Assembly: GCA_026686845.1 (NCBI GenBank)
Contig: JAIVEN010000013.1
Location: forward strand, 5,662,001-5,726,000
Reading direction: 5' to 3'
DNA length: 64,000 nt
Source of the DNA: Adenanthera pavonina
Lineage: Eukaryota > Streptophyta > Magnoliopsida > Fabales > Fabaceae
Every line of letters starts with the position of its first letter. The stretch's first letter is position 1. The notes under the pieces were generated by a model. The model ran no database searches. It was not told the DNA's origin and saw only the letters and a list, made by a program, of their open reading frames with translations. Shown here piece after piece: positions 11,834 through 24,647 of the stretch. The position numbers and the translations under genes were made by a program.

Positions 11834-12600
11834 CTATGTTCCTCTCTTCATCCTAATTTCCATTAGAAAATCTAGGGAGGGTTTAAATATCTTGCAAAGT
11901 CTCATAAGTATCCTCCCTATTGGAGCAACCCTCATACCTTGACAAGTCCATGAGATAGAACTTTTGGTTGCTCGGTGGCTTTTTAGGCAAGCCACCATGC
12001 CCCTTAATCGCGAAACATTCCCCCAACTGCATTTCAAGGACCAAATGAGAAGAGAATAAGTATGAACAGGAAACACATACCAAGAGCTAACACCTTGAGT
12101 TTAAACCCACTAGAGTTTGATCCATTCTTCCATACCTTCTGATGATCATCGTTCTCCTGAGTGCAATACAAAGAATAATCGACGGCATTCTTATCACCCA
12201 TGTCTTCAATTGAGCACTTTTATCCTTAAATATTTTCTTCTTTGCTCGAGCAATAATCAAAATTTCCTTCTGTTTTCCATTCAGATGTATCTCACGAAAC
12301 CCATCAAACAATTTAGACTCATAACTTCTACACACAACACAACAGCACACAACTTTTGGCCTATGACCGTTGTATTACTTGGCAGTTTCACGATGCAACG
12401 GCGGGTATTGCTAGTATCCCTGTTCGACGTGATGAGACACCCAATTGCAATACATAATCCACTATCTTCACTGAACCAGTCCAAGGCGGCAAGGCCCACT
12501 CGAAGCAGTCGAATATGAGTTTTATTTACCACCTCATCCTGCCATATATCCTCCAGCTTACACGTGAACATATGAGTATCCAGATGAGGATACAAAATTA
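11834..12600 (-). pseudogene. Unidentified coding-like remnant, minus strand
   Basis: The segment is less AT-rich than its surroundings and has several overlapping minus-strand frames (12595-12281, 12350-12087, 12083-11883). One stretch, with DWFSEDSG followed by CIVKLPSN and LCAVVLC, loosely recalls the C-terminal jelly-roll/Ig-like (C-JID) part of TIR-NBS-LRR proteins, but the spacing is wrong and nothing else supports that. Frames shift repeatedly, so if coding it is degraded. I do not assign a function. Confidence 0.25.
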
Positions 12601-13429
12601 CGGGGAAAAATGACAGTTAAAAATTGTGTAAGAAGAATAATTAATTACAGTTAAAGATCATGAAATTTTAAAATTTCTCAAAAGGACCAAGGTCCTTCCT
12701 TCGAAGGGGGAAAATATTTTCACGGGACAAAAATGCCCCTTCCCCGCACCATCCCTAGCTCGCTGGAAATGTCGCCACTCACTGGAGCTCCGGTGCCGAC
12801 GCCGGAATAGTTGCCAACAACTGAAGGGAGGGGGAGGTGGGTTTGGCCAGTAAAAGAAAAAAGGAAAAAAAAAATAATTGCAACCCCAACCTTTAGTTTT
12901 TAGTAGTTAAAATATTTGCAACCAAACCCTTTAGTTTTCAATAATAAACTTTTCAGTTTTCAGTAATCAAAACATTTTCAACATAAACTTTCAGTTTTCA
13001 GTAGTAAATTTATTATTTTTCAGTAGTCAAAATGTTTAATTGCGTCTGCATTTGAACCATGAGTAATCTGTAATAATTTCTTTTGCTAATTACATTATTT
13101 ATGTAATTAAATATCGAATGACGTCCAACGTTAAGTTAGTTAGGATGGGATTGATTAAAGCAAATTATATAAACGGCTACATTAACCAATTTTTTTCTTT
13201 AAAAAAAGTGAAGCTTTAGGTAAACTAGGCTATGGACATCTGGATTGTTGACACAAAAATATAATTTAATGAGTCTAAACACTATATTCCGTCCGGATAT
13301 TAAAGAAAATTTAAAATAAATATTAAATTAATTAATTCAAAATTTAAAAAAAAATTAAGCTAAAATAAACCAAAATTCCTTTTAATAAGATAAATTAGTA
13401 AATATTTTTTTAAATAAATACAAGCTTTT
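12601..13429. other. Intergenic spacer
   Basis: It contains four imperfect copies of an AACTTTCAGTTTTCAGTAGT-like motif between 12890 and 13035, and otherwise AT-rich sequence. No gene is visible. Confidence 0.35.
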
Positions 13430-14460
13430 AAACTAAAAAAAATAAAAAAGAAGAAAAAAGGAAAAAAATGAATGAATGAAAATCATTAAAATTAAAAGCC
13501 AAATCACCCTCTAAGTCACAAAACCAAAATTTAAATAAATCAATTTTCTTCCTTATAAAATGTTCAAAGTTATATAAAAGAAAATTAAAAATAAAAATAA
13601 AAAAATTCTCTTTAAAATTTTTAATTAAGCAAATTACTTATCTTTTGCACCCTCCTTTTAGGAATGAATAAAAATTTCTTTTTATCAAATTAATAAAAGA
13701 TTTTATTTAAAATAACAACAAAACAAAATAAATAAATAAAAAAAAAAAGAAAAAAAAAAAAAGGAGGGATGAAACGCTGAATGGCTTCAACATTTCAGGC
13801 TCTCAAACCTAACAAAAGGGAAAGGAAGGACGAGCCAAACGGGCAGGGAGAAAAAGAGGAGCGGCAGAATGGAGAACAGAGTAAAAAGAAGAACGAAGAC
13901 ACAGAGCGAAAAAGAGGAGAGGAGGCCGCAAAAACGAGAAGGGGATCGGGATTGAGGGAGAGCGCACGGAGAAAGTAGAGAACGCCCGAAGAAAGGAGAG
14001 AGCAGCAAGGTGAGACCGAGTTGGAGAGCACGAAGGAAACGCAGATCACGAGCAGAGCAACGCCGGGAAGTGAAGTGGTTCACGAAAATTAAAGACAGAG
14101 AAGAGGAAAACACTTGAAGGGGAGGCTGAAAACCCTTAGAGGTGAGAGAGGGATTGCGCCGAAATTAGGAGGAAAGAGGACACAGCCACAAAAAAACCTA
14201 AGAGAGCAGAGTAGGAGGCGGCACAGAAGCAAAGAAAAGGGGGAGCTGTGAGAGATTTCGAAAGAGAGAGGAGGCGAAAATGTCCTAGAATTTTTTAGAC
14301 AGAAAGAGGGAGGAACCCGAAGAGATTGCGCCGAGAGTGAGAAACAGAGGAATTGATACCGAAACAAAGAGACGAATTGAGACTAGGAGAGAACCCTAGA
14401 AGCGACTTACAAGAAATCAGACAGGAGAGGACGAAGCTGAGCAAGAGAAGTACCACCCTC
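13430..14460 (+). repeat. Repeat R2, copy 1 (purine-rich leader-like)
   Basis: An A-rich tract leads into a strongly purine-biased plus strand (GA-rich, 13760-14450). It shares blocks with 63540-64000: AAACGCTGAAT, then AACCCTNAGAGATTG, then GAGAAAYAGAKGAATTGATA in the same order. The long pyrimidine-rich frames on the minus strand are artefacts of this bias. It looks like the 5' part of a repeat rather than a gene. Confidence 0.5.
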
Positions 14461-15860
14461 ATTTGGGTCAGTAGTTTTTTTTTTTCCTTTCTTTCAATCG
14501 TGCAATGAGACTCACTGTTGTTTTCTTATTCTTTTGTTTACGATGCTCTGTGTTTTGGGGATGAATCTAGTTTTGTTGCTAGCTAGTATTTTAACGGTGG
14601 ATTAGTTTAGCCCACAGCTACCCACTGAATCATTGTTTCTTTTTGGTCTTCTTTAGTGCTCTGTTTCTGCAAATATTGTTCTCAGTTTTTACTGCTCAGA
14701 ATGGAAAATTTTGTTCTGGTATATTATTGACTGACATTCTGTTTATGGTCGCTGTAGTTAACTATCTTTCAGGCATGTTCGAACTCAGGTTTTTTTTTCT
14801 TAAATATGAGAGATAAATGGAAATGATTTGTTGAGGTTCTGGATTATTGTAATTTATGGAAGTGATCCAAATAACTGTCAAATGGTAGATTCAAGCTTAG
14901 AAATGGTTTGTTATATGATTGTTTGCCAAGATTTGCCAGTGGAGGTCCCGTTGGAAATTATTATGTTTTGGCTCAATCTGGTCATTTCTAGTCCAAGAGA
15001 GAAATTTCTGTTTGTGGGTCATTCTTCTTTGTTTCCATTTGTGAATCTGAATGCTTTTGGGTTGATGCTATGCCTCTTGGTATATTTTAATGGTTTTAGA
15101 TATCATGGACACACATTGGGTTACTTGGGAAAGCTTGGAGATATTGTGTCGTTGATTCTCATGTCTTGCTTCAAGCTAGATAACAAATTTTTGACTGATT
15201 AATGTGGTACAAAAGGAGTCTTCAGAAACTCTGGGTGGTTGTTGACTCATGGTTTGGTGCTTGATTCTTGGTGTTTTAGCCTGACTTGGAACTCACTTAT
15301 ATACCTTTCTTGGGTACTTCCCTCATTGCTTTGATGCAAAAATTTTAGAATGCATAGCTATGAGTGCATATACTCACAGGTCAAACTGAAGTATTGTTTG
15401 AATTATCCTTAGTTGTTTGCATCACCGGGTAGTCTTATTCAGTTGCCACTTTCTGATTCGTTTAAAGCTTGAAGCGTTTTATTATAAAATTCAGTTCATA
15501 ACTCATACAATGATCCAATGCATGGTTCACGGGCACACCCCTAATAAGCCTTGTTTGATGATGTGGTTGCATAGCTTCCTACACGTGGGTTGCAGTTTGA
15601 GGAATTCATGAAACTTACCTCTCTTATATCGTTTATGAAATTAAAACATTGGGTAGTGGTAGTCTTTAGTTATGCAATGTGATGTGTGTGGGGAAGAGGT
15701 GATTCAAATATAAGGGTGTCATTTAGCATTAGCTACCTTAGTTGTCATTTGCATAAAAATTTGGTCTCTAAATTTGGGTACTGTTTCCTAATTGTTGAGT
15801 AATTAATTTATCATAATGTGTAAATGCTAAATACCTTCTTTATGTATTTTTTTTTTCTTA
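14461..15860 (+). other. Low-complexity-free region, possibly the continuation of R2
   Basis: T/G-rich plus strand resembling a long plant intron or untranslated region. Open frames (14828-15202, 15417-15611) have no recognisable domain. If the exons at 15861-16171 are real, this could be the first intron of the same unit. Confidence 0.25.
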
Positions 15861-16171
15861 GTACCATGAGAGTCGATATCATCAAGCCAAGCATGGAAAT
15901 GGAGGCCGTCATCTTCAAAGCATGGAGGAGCATATGAGTGAAGTAATTGGACTCTTTTTCTTTCTATCCATTGTAATTTCATTATGTTTGAATAAATTAT
16001 TACTTGAGCACACATGAACATGAACAAATATGCATATGACTTTTTCTTATTATATATTTACATCTATATTCTATAGTTTGTACCAAAGGTTTTTGAAGCG
16101 TTGTAGGCAGGAATGATCACAAGCCGTGGAGTCATGGGACTCCATGAGTATGCTGGTCAATTCCCGTTTGT
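15861..16171 (+). other. Two exon-like blocks of an unrecognised gene
   Basis: A pyrimidine tract and TTAG at about 15860 precede an open block (YHESRYHQ..., ending MEEHMSE) with a GTAATT donor at about 15942. A second block from about 16079 (FVPKVFEAL, one TAG, then AGMITSRGVM...FPFVS) ends at a GTGAGC donor at about 16174. The two join in phase. The single stop suggests a pseudogene, unless an alternative acceptor at GGCAG|GAATG is used. The protein is not recognised. Confidence 0.3.
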
Positions 16172-16329
16172 ATCGGTGAGCTCGAATGGTATAAATTTTC
16201 ATATAATTTTCTAAAAAAAATAACAATGTAAAATTGGCTGAATAATCATGCCCCAGAGATTCATAAACTTTAGCATAAATTGTTTTTCAAGATGTTTAAA
16301 AAAAAAAGAACATTTTTGTATTCACTATT

Positions 16330-17420
16330 TTAATAACAATTAAATAATAAAACATTCATATGTTGGAAAATAATTGGTTAAATTACCATATTCCAAAGCT
16401 TCAAGAACTTTTGTTGGTATTTTGGATAACTATTTTGTCGTATGAGATGGTGAGTTCACATAGATTTATTGCTCAGGATACGCATGATTTTGTTGAAACA
16501 TATAATAATTATTTGAAAGGTAATTTTTTTTTAAGAAAATAATTATATTTCGTAAAACAATAATAATAATAATACAAGCTTTTCTAATTTTATTTTAAAG
16601 TATAATAAAACTTTTATATCGTAAGAGTTTTTAGAACTTGCATAAATAGTTGAAAAATTGATTTATTGGATATGAAGGCCAGTTTATAGTAGATAGATTG
16701 ATTGTATTTTTATAAAATAAGCAAAAAAATACAATATATAATAATAGTAAAAAAGAATTTCTAAAAAAAAAAAGAGAAGAGAAATATATTTTCAAAATTA
16801 AATTAAATAAAAATAAGAATAAATAAGTGAAATTAAATTATTTTTTACAAATTAAAACATACCAACTCAAATTTAAAAAAATTATTTTATTTACAAAATA
16901 GTAAATTATTTTCAATTATCATTTTCTTATTATAAAATTATAGTTAAAAAGTATCAACCCACATGCACACATTTTATCTCGAATTATGTGGACTTTAATT
17001 CTTATCGCAGAATATGTAAACTCTAAATTCTCATTATAGGTCAAGTCTGTCCTTGTAAATAAATAAATATTTTTTAATTTATTTTCTTAATTTATTCTCT
17101 TTATTTTATTTTTCTAAATCTACTTTAATTTCCTTGGTTTCTTTTCTTTTTACTCTTTGTTTTTTAAGCATGTAAATGATAAGAGGATAACTAAAATACT
17201 TTTTAAAAGCTATATTAATTTACATAATTAACTTAAGGTAACCATTAAGAATGGATATTGTGGAGATGCCTAACACTTTTTCGACTTATAATCAATTTGT
17301 AAATCAAATTCTGTCTCGTAGACCAACATTTTTTCTTATAAATTAATTTTCTAAAATTTTTCTTAAAATTTTCATAACAACTTCTCCTGAACCGGTCTCT
17401 ATTATAGAAGTCTATGTTTT
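16330..17420 (-). repeat. Repeat R1, copy 2 (inverted)
   Basis: This is the reverse complement of the R1 body at 3960-4760. Matching blocks include the CTTAACCTATAATA region (seen here at about 17030-17050) and the GTGAACTCACTATCTCA motif (here at about 16440-16460). The copies are diverged and rich in small indels. No protein is encoded. Confidence 0.55.
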
Positions 17421-17868
17421 TCTCTTTTTTCTTTATCTTTGCACTATCCGCGTCTTATTTTCGGGGAGTGCGGCAATGGGAATGACGAGCATTGCAAATG
17501 GACGAAGTGGAGAATTTGATTTCACAAATTCAACGGCTGAGATTAAGATATTGAAACGATATCGTTCTGGATGCAACTATTCGGAGATCAAGGCCTATTG
17601 AGATGTCCATTATCCGAGCGATAGTCACTATTCGCATATCTCGTGCATTATCGACTCTTCCACTCTAAAATCAAAAAGTAAATATTCTCACTCATCTTTT
17701 TAATATTTTTGGCTTTGGGATTGTTTTAGTTATTTGATCATTATTTATTTTACTCTTGTATTTTTCGTACCATATCTACTAATTCAAATAATTAAAAATG
17801 TATTTTTGTTGCTTTTCTATGCCATATCAAGGGTAATTTTAAGTCACAATTTCATTTGAGTCTCAATT

Positions 17869-18146
17869 TTATTCTTGTTTTCATTATCAAAACAATCTTC
17901 TTTTTTCTGCGTACCAAAAAAGAAGTAATAGACTTTCAACGCTACCGAATATTCATATATTATATGTGGATGAACCATAAGAAAAGCAAAAGGAAAAAGT
18001 ACAAGTTTATTCTTGTTTTCATTATCTAAACAATCTTATTTTCTCTACGTACTAAAAAGTAGCGATAAACTTTCAACGCTATCGAATAATCATATATTAT
18101 ATGTGGATGAACCATAAGAAGAGCAAAAGGAAAAAGTACAAGTTTA
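17869..18146 (+). repeat. Tandem duplication, 138-bp period
   Basis: Two adjacent copies starting ATTCTTGTTTTCATTATC at 17871 and 18009. Both contain ACTTTCAACGCTA and TATATTATATGTGGATGAAC. Divergence is about 10 percent by eye. Confidence 0.85.
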
Positions 18147-18216
18147 TTTTATAGCTAGTCCTGTTAACTTTTGTACAGTAAAGAAATTAAACAAAATACT
18201 ATTGATAAGCAAAATG

Positions 18217-20921
18217 TATAATGGCCCTTAGGGTATATTTGGTTGAGGGAAAATGGGGGGAAGGGAAAGGAATGGAAGAGATTTTGCTCCTTTCCCCTTG
18301 TTTGGCAATCAAATAACTTTTAAATTGTACAACATTGAAGGGATCAAAATCGGAGGAATGATCAAAATGGATCAAACTTGAGAAAAGAAGCAAAAGCCTC
18401 TCACATTGCAGCAGAGAGCAAAGGTGCCATGGCGAGAGCTGTCGAAGACTTCAAATTTTTTGAGACAAAAAAGTCTCATGCCACGATGAGCTTATTGTGC
18501 ATCACGACATGAGTCGTAGAAATTGTTTAAATCAAAACACGTTTCAATCGACGGATAATTTCCTAAGCATGAGAAGGAGAAATTTGAGAATATATGAAGG
18601 AGCTTTGCCAGGGCTTGAGATTTCCGACTTTGGGGATCAATTTCTCGGCTTGAGAAGCTCCAATCTTGGTTGGTAAGTGGATTTCTACCTCTTATCCTCT
18701 CTTTTGTCCATGATTTTTGGGTTGAATCCGTGGGTATGATATTGGAGTCTGACTTGGGTGAAGTTTCCACCAGTTAAAATGGTTGTAATGTGTTGTTGAA
18801 GTGTTATTTGATATTCTCAAGCATTGGGTAGTGAATTTTAGTATGTTAGATAGCAAATCTTGCAAACCCTAGCCTTCAACTCTAAGATTTCTCATGGCAT
18901 TCGAAATTGGGGGCTTAGGTTCAGGTTTAATTGATATTTAGGACTCTTTGAGGTGTGATAATGATATTGGAATCATGGGTCTATCATTAGTAAGCCTGGT
19001 CGGTTGAGTTATGAGTCATCAAATTATATATATAATGTGTTAATTGGAGATATTTAAGTATTGTAGTGTTTAATAGTGCTTATTGAGGTTGTGGCATTTT
19101 ACAACGTGGTCTGAAAGCATTAGATTCCATATTAGCACTTCGACGGCTTACCGTTCCCCTCTATGTGTGTGGACAATCTGAGGTAATTATGCTGTATATT
19201 ATCTATGATGTAGATTTCTTATTTATATATATCCTTTTCTTTCATATCATGATATGTTCCAGGACACGACTATTGATGGAAATGGTAACCTCTTTTCTTA
19301 TCTTATGTACGTGATCCATGAGATTATATATTGCTTTGTAATATGTGATTCATTAGCATCCCCACCATCTGAGATAGTATGTTACTACGATGATGATAAT
19401 GATGAGAATATAAATGTGTTCATAGAATATGATAGCATGAAAAGCATCATCAAATTGTTATGCCTGGATGACATTGGTTAGTTTGGGGTGATGATATGAT
19501 ATGATACCATATGGTATACCAATCCACTCATGGAATAAGTGAGGCCTCGTGTCCAAATGGTAAGATTGATGTGTGTGTATATATATATCTCTACTATTAA
19601 ATCATCATCCTTTGGTCAGGAAATCTAGCTGGCAGTGGATTTAGGGATACACCTTTCCTAAATCACCACCAATTTGGGTGATCCAGTGGAAGGAGAACCA
19701 CAACTTAATCATTAGTATGACCTTTCACCAGGTTATACTAGTGAGCAAAAAGTTTAGAGATATTTCGAATCAGTCTTTAGCAGTTGTTGAAAGGGAATCA
19801 CTTATTGGGTGTATCCTGTGATGGTAACTAACTGATGGTTCTAGCAGTGTACTTTGGGGAACATTCATATCTTTACATTACATTGCATCTCATTATCCTT
19901 ATATGTGCATAGTTTTGTTTGTATATATGATAGTTGTGGTTTCCCTTGGTTGCTGGGACTCTATCTCACACCCCTCTATAGCTAACATTTCAAGCAAAGA
20001 TTCTAAATTTAGCAAAGAGAAGACTAAGGAGTCTTAGTTTCCTCTTTTACACGGGATATTTGAGCTCATAGCTAGTAGTGTTAGTGTAGATGGTTTATGT
20101 ATCTTTATTGTGCCAAGTAGTATGCTTATAGTGGATACTTTGTGTATTGTTATATTTGGAGTATTTGGTGTTGTATGGTTCCATGTATGGTATTTATGTT
20201 TGCCTTAGGCCATATGTGAATTGGACAGTGATGCTTATTAACTATTGACTTGGCAGTATGTTATGTTATGTTGTGCTCTGAGGCCCAATTTGGGTTGAAA
20301 TAGAAAGGTTCAATATGTATGTTTGTATGATATGTTGGTATCTTGTTTTGGTGTTGGATTTAGTGTTTCTGTGTGATAATGGATATATAACCCATTAGTC
20401 TTATTAGGGTTCAAGGGGGGTCAACTTCTAAAGGAGAGGTTCCCCTAGGATGTGTTCACCTTAAACCTAGTCCTGATAGTGTTTGGGACTTGGGAAAAGA
20501 GTTGATATGGGTTCAGGTGTTGTAATTTGGAGTTAGAAGGTCCAAATGCCAAGTTTTAGTTCAAAATTAACCATTTTTTGGTCCGGAGTGTTTAAATTCT
20601 CCATACGAAGGTATTTTAAGTTGTGGCTAGTATCTATGGTTACATTAGAAGTAAGGTTATTTATGAGAGTTGGAATTAGGTTAATCAAAAATCAAAATAA
20701 GAAGTTATGCATGTCAGAAGTTGGTTCAAAAAATAAACAAATGGCTAATATTTTATTAGCAATTAGCGTCGTGGCACCACACTCCTTTGTTTCTTTTCCT
20801 TTGTTGTAACCTACCATTGCCATGGTGCCAGTTCTCACACCATGATGACACCCTGTTTCTCTGTGTTCTTAGCGCTCTTTGGTTTTAGTGAGTTTTTGGG
20901 TTTTGCTAGTAGGGTGTGACA
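18217..20921 (+). mobile_element. R3 repeat copy A (LTR-like, about 2.7 kb)
   Basis: Large parts are collinear with 33791-38330 and with 54415-62920, including TATCATGATATGT, GATACCATATGGTATACC and GGCAGTGGATTTAGGGATAC landmarks. It starts TATAATGGCCC, ends GGGTGTGACA, and is flanked by AAATG (18212-18216 and 20922-20926), within a longer shared CAAAATGTATA. Size, lack of coding and termini suggest a solo LTR, though its start is not a perfect TG. Bases 18230-18330 resemble half of a GGTTGAGGGAAAATGGGG-type MITE. Confidence 0.6.
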
Positions 20922-20926
20922 AAATG

Positions 20927-22697
20927 TATATTCGCAAGTACATGGATCGTATTAAGTAATAAAAAGTGAGTAAGAACATTATTTTTCACTGAGATTTGGC
21001 ACTATCAATTCAATTGAGCATTAATGTTACACTTGCATTCAATTTGAGCTAGACATTAAACAAGACAAAAGTAGGATGAGATTTGAAATCTAAGTTACAA
21101 TTTTAACCATGATACTAGAACTTAATTAAGTGGTGATTCGGATTATGTTAACTTTGATTATTTCTCAATGTCAAACTTCTCTCTATAATTACAATTAAAG
21201 TTATATTTACTAGTCCGACCCCTTAAATACCTAATAGCGTCTTCCAAATCACTAAGAAGTATTTCAATTATATTAACCCTTGATTCCTTATGTGACTAAT
21301 TAATTAAACTCAATTTAGTGCCAGTGGTATAATATGTGACTATGTTGGGCCAGTGGTATAATCCTATCTTATAAGCAAATTGAACTATTTTTTTTAAATT
21401 TCTTAATATGTTCTTCAATAAATTAATAAATAGAAAAGAGTAATTAATGTTATCTTTAACTTTTAAAATGATACATGTGATATAATTGGGAAAATAGCAA
21501 TTAATATTATTTTAGAATTTGAAAATGAAATATAAATGGAAACAAAAAATTTCTTTAAAAGCGACAATTGAAAAAAGCCAAGGGAGTAACTAAAAAGCCA
21601 ACTTCCTTATCATTTGCAATTAACAAATATGCTTTTGTTAGATTGATAATGTCTTTTGATAAATGAAACTAATTAAAAAAGTGAATTATCTTATGCAAAT
21701 TATTCTATCGATACTTAATATAAGTCAATTTTTACTACCTGATCAGAATCAAGTAAAGTTAATTATATTAATAAAATTGTCTAAAAATTGCCTATATTTC
21801 CTTCTTTACCTCTAATAATTACCATAAATTTAATAAAATACTATACTCTCTGAAGAAATTAATGCTCCAAAAAGTGATTTCCAAGAAGAGTATTTTTAAA
21901 ATAAAACATTTAATACTCCATAAACTCTTACAAAATGACTTATATTTGGGATCATAGAATTCTTTTAGAATGTGATTTATATAAAATACTAGAAGGAGTA
22001 GATATTTTGATGGAACTTGCATGGCGTCCCTTCTCAGAAATAACACCTATTCATAACCACTAGGTGCTTGGTTTAACTGAAAAGAGTTGTATCAATTTAA
22101 CTAGAACTCCCAAGTTCAAGCTCTAAGAATTTAGCCATGTAAAATACTTGACAGTAAAACTTTGCAGTTTTTTGTGATCATGTCTAATTTAATCCAAATC
22201 CCAATGAATCCTTATTCAAAATCACTTAATAGTTTGAAGAGATTGTATCACGATCAGTTCTAATAGGTTAACCCAAACAATGGAACAGAAAGATGAAAAT
22301 CGTGATGCTAGGTCAAGCTGCACTTTGGCCCAAAGATGTGTGAGTGCTCCAATTAGGAAGCCCACATGGAAGCTGAGGGAATGGGATATTTTGAAATGCG
22401 CCCATGTCAGAATCCAGTTATGCGAACGTTCTAGTTTCTCCTCTCTGATTGATCCTCTTTGAATATTCTCTACTGATGAAGCTTATCTGAGTTGTTCTTC
22501 TCCATTTTTTGTGTTGTTGTCTCTTGTTTGTTAATTTCTACTTTCAGTGTCTAATGCTCTCTGACTTGAGCTTAAGTGCTGTAACAATTTGAGACTCATT
22601 TGCTCTGTTTGTTTATGCATAATTTTCTGTGTTCATTACAGATTGGTAGAATTAGTGTATAAAAATAATTACGATAACTACGGAAATGAAACACACG
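20927..22697. other. AT-rich intergenic region
   Basis: No gene recognised. Frames at 21819-22046 and 22280-22462 are short and unsupported. Bases 22260-22620 are more GC-balanced and could be a decayed transcribed sequence, but I cannot identify it. Confidence 0.3.
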
Positions 22698-22838
22698 ACC
22701 AACAACAACAACATTAGCCTTATCCCACTATGTGAGGTTGACTACATGGATCATATGATGCCAATGGGCTCTATCAAACATCATCTCCCCAGATAAATTA
22801 TTTCTTAAAAGGTCATTCCTTATAACTTCCCTTAGTGT

Positions 22839-24647
22839 CTATTTTGGTCTTCCTATATCCCTTTTGATCGAGCTCCAGGCCATTTGATTAACTTTCTTCA
22901 CTGGCTCCTCTTGCCCTCTTTTTTGTACATGTCCAAACCACCTTAAACGATTTTCCACCATTTTCTCCTCGATAGGTGCTACCCCAAATTTCCTTCGTAT
23001 ACAGTTATTTCGTATCTTATCCAATTCTGTATGACCACATATCCATCTCAACATTCTCATCTTTGCTACTCATATCTTATGCTCTTGTTGTCCTTTCAAA
23101 GCTCAACATTCACTATTATATAGCATTGTTGGCCTTATAGCTGTTTTGTAAAATTTTCCTTTAAACTTAGTAGGTATCTTGCGGTCACAAATAACTCATG
23201 TTGCTTTCCTCCACTTTAACCATCCAGCTTGTATCCTATGCATAACATCCTCATCAATTTCACTATCATTCTGTAAAATGGACCCCAAATATCTAAACTT
23301 TGATATTTCAGGAATGATTTGCTCTCCAATTTTTACCTCTGAATCATTTCTAATTGGTCTCTTATTAAATTTGTAATGAATATATTCCGTCTTGCTTCTA
23401 CTTAGATGGAAACCGTTTGATTCCAAAGTGTGTCTCCATAATTCAAGTTTAGAGTTGACATTTTCTCTTGAGTCTTCAATTAAAACTATATCATCTGCGA
23501 AGAGCATACACTTTGGAATTTCTTCCTGTATATGTTCTGTAAGAACATACAAAACCAGATCAAACAGGTATGGACTTAAGAAAGATCCTTGATGTAAGCC
23601 TATTATTATAGGGAAATCCTTTGTCACACCTTCAGGGGTATCACACTTGTTGTTTCTCCTCATACATATCCTTTATAGCTCGAATATAAGCCACACTGAT
23701 ACCTTTCTTCTCCGTTGCTTTCCATAATATATCGCTTGGTACTTTATCATATGCTTTTTCCAAATCAATGAAAACCATATGTAAGTCTCTCTCCTTACTC
23801 CGGTATCTTTCAATCAAACCCCTTAATAAATAAATAGTCTATATTGTGGACCGTCCTGGCATAAATCCAAATTAGTTTTTTGAAATACGAGACTCTTTGC
23901 TGAGTCTATACTCAATCACTCTTTCCCAAAGTTTCATGGTGTAACTCATGAATTTTATTCCCTGATAATTAGCACAATTCTAAATATCCCATTTGCTCTT
24001 GTAGATGGACACTAGAGTGTTTTTTCTCCATTCCTCTGACATTTTCTTTGACATTAAAATCTCGTTAAATAACTTAGTAAGCCACTAAACCCCCTTCCCT
24101 CTAAGCACTTACAAACTTCGATAAGAATACCATCGAGACCAATGGTTTTACCATTATCTATTCTCTTAAAAGCTTCTTTTACCTCTCCAACTCGAATCAT
24201 ACAATAGAAATTCAAATTGAAATCATTTTCATGGGTTGTTAATCCTTCAGTATCAATAGTCATATCCAATCTATTATTGAAAAGCTTATAAAAATAGCTC
24301 TCCCATCTTTCTTTGATATCATCATTTGCAACTAAAATTTTTCCTTCTTCAACCTTAATGCATCTTACTTGGTCCAAATCTCTTGACTTTCTTTCCCTTC
24401 TCTTGGCAATTTTGTAAACCTTACGTTCACCATTCTTCGTTCCTAAATCCTGGTAGAATTTCTCAAAAGCTTTAGATCTAGCCTTGCTCACTGCTTTCTT
24501 AGTCTCCTTTATAGCCAATCGATAACATTTCCAATTTTCATTATTATTGCATAAATGCAAGACTTTGAAACACTTGTTCACCACCAGGCTATACCGCAAG
24601 CGTACGGGCCGAGGTCTAGTAAAGTGATGAGTGAGTATCGTTTCCAC
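22839..24647 (-). pseudogene. LINE reverse transcriptase and C-terminal segment, broken
   Basis: The N-terminal thumb-proximal part (NNNENWKCYRLAIKETKKAV...) lies at about 24574-24054, the palm with the catalytic FADDIVLIEDS at 23663-23196, and the C-terminal ENRLRWFGHVQKRGQ at 23060-22839. Several frameshifts lie between the blocks. The first residues of the upstream frame (about 24647-24575) belong to the inserted LTR, not to the LINE. Confidence 0.88.

Noticed and set aside
11834..12595. TIR-NBS-LRR C-terminal domain
   Set aside because: Only a weak motif similarity with wrong spacing. No NB-ARC, TIR or LRR sequence is nearby.
13781..14367. Protein genes in the purine-rich block (both strands)
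   Set aside because: The frames are produced by extreme GA or CT bias, lack domains, and overlap on several frames. The block is a repeat shared with 63.5 kb.
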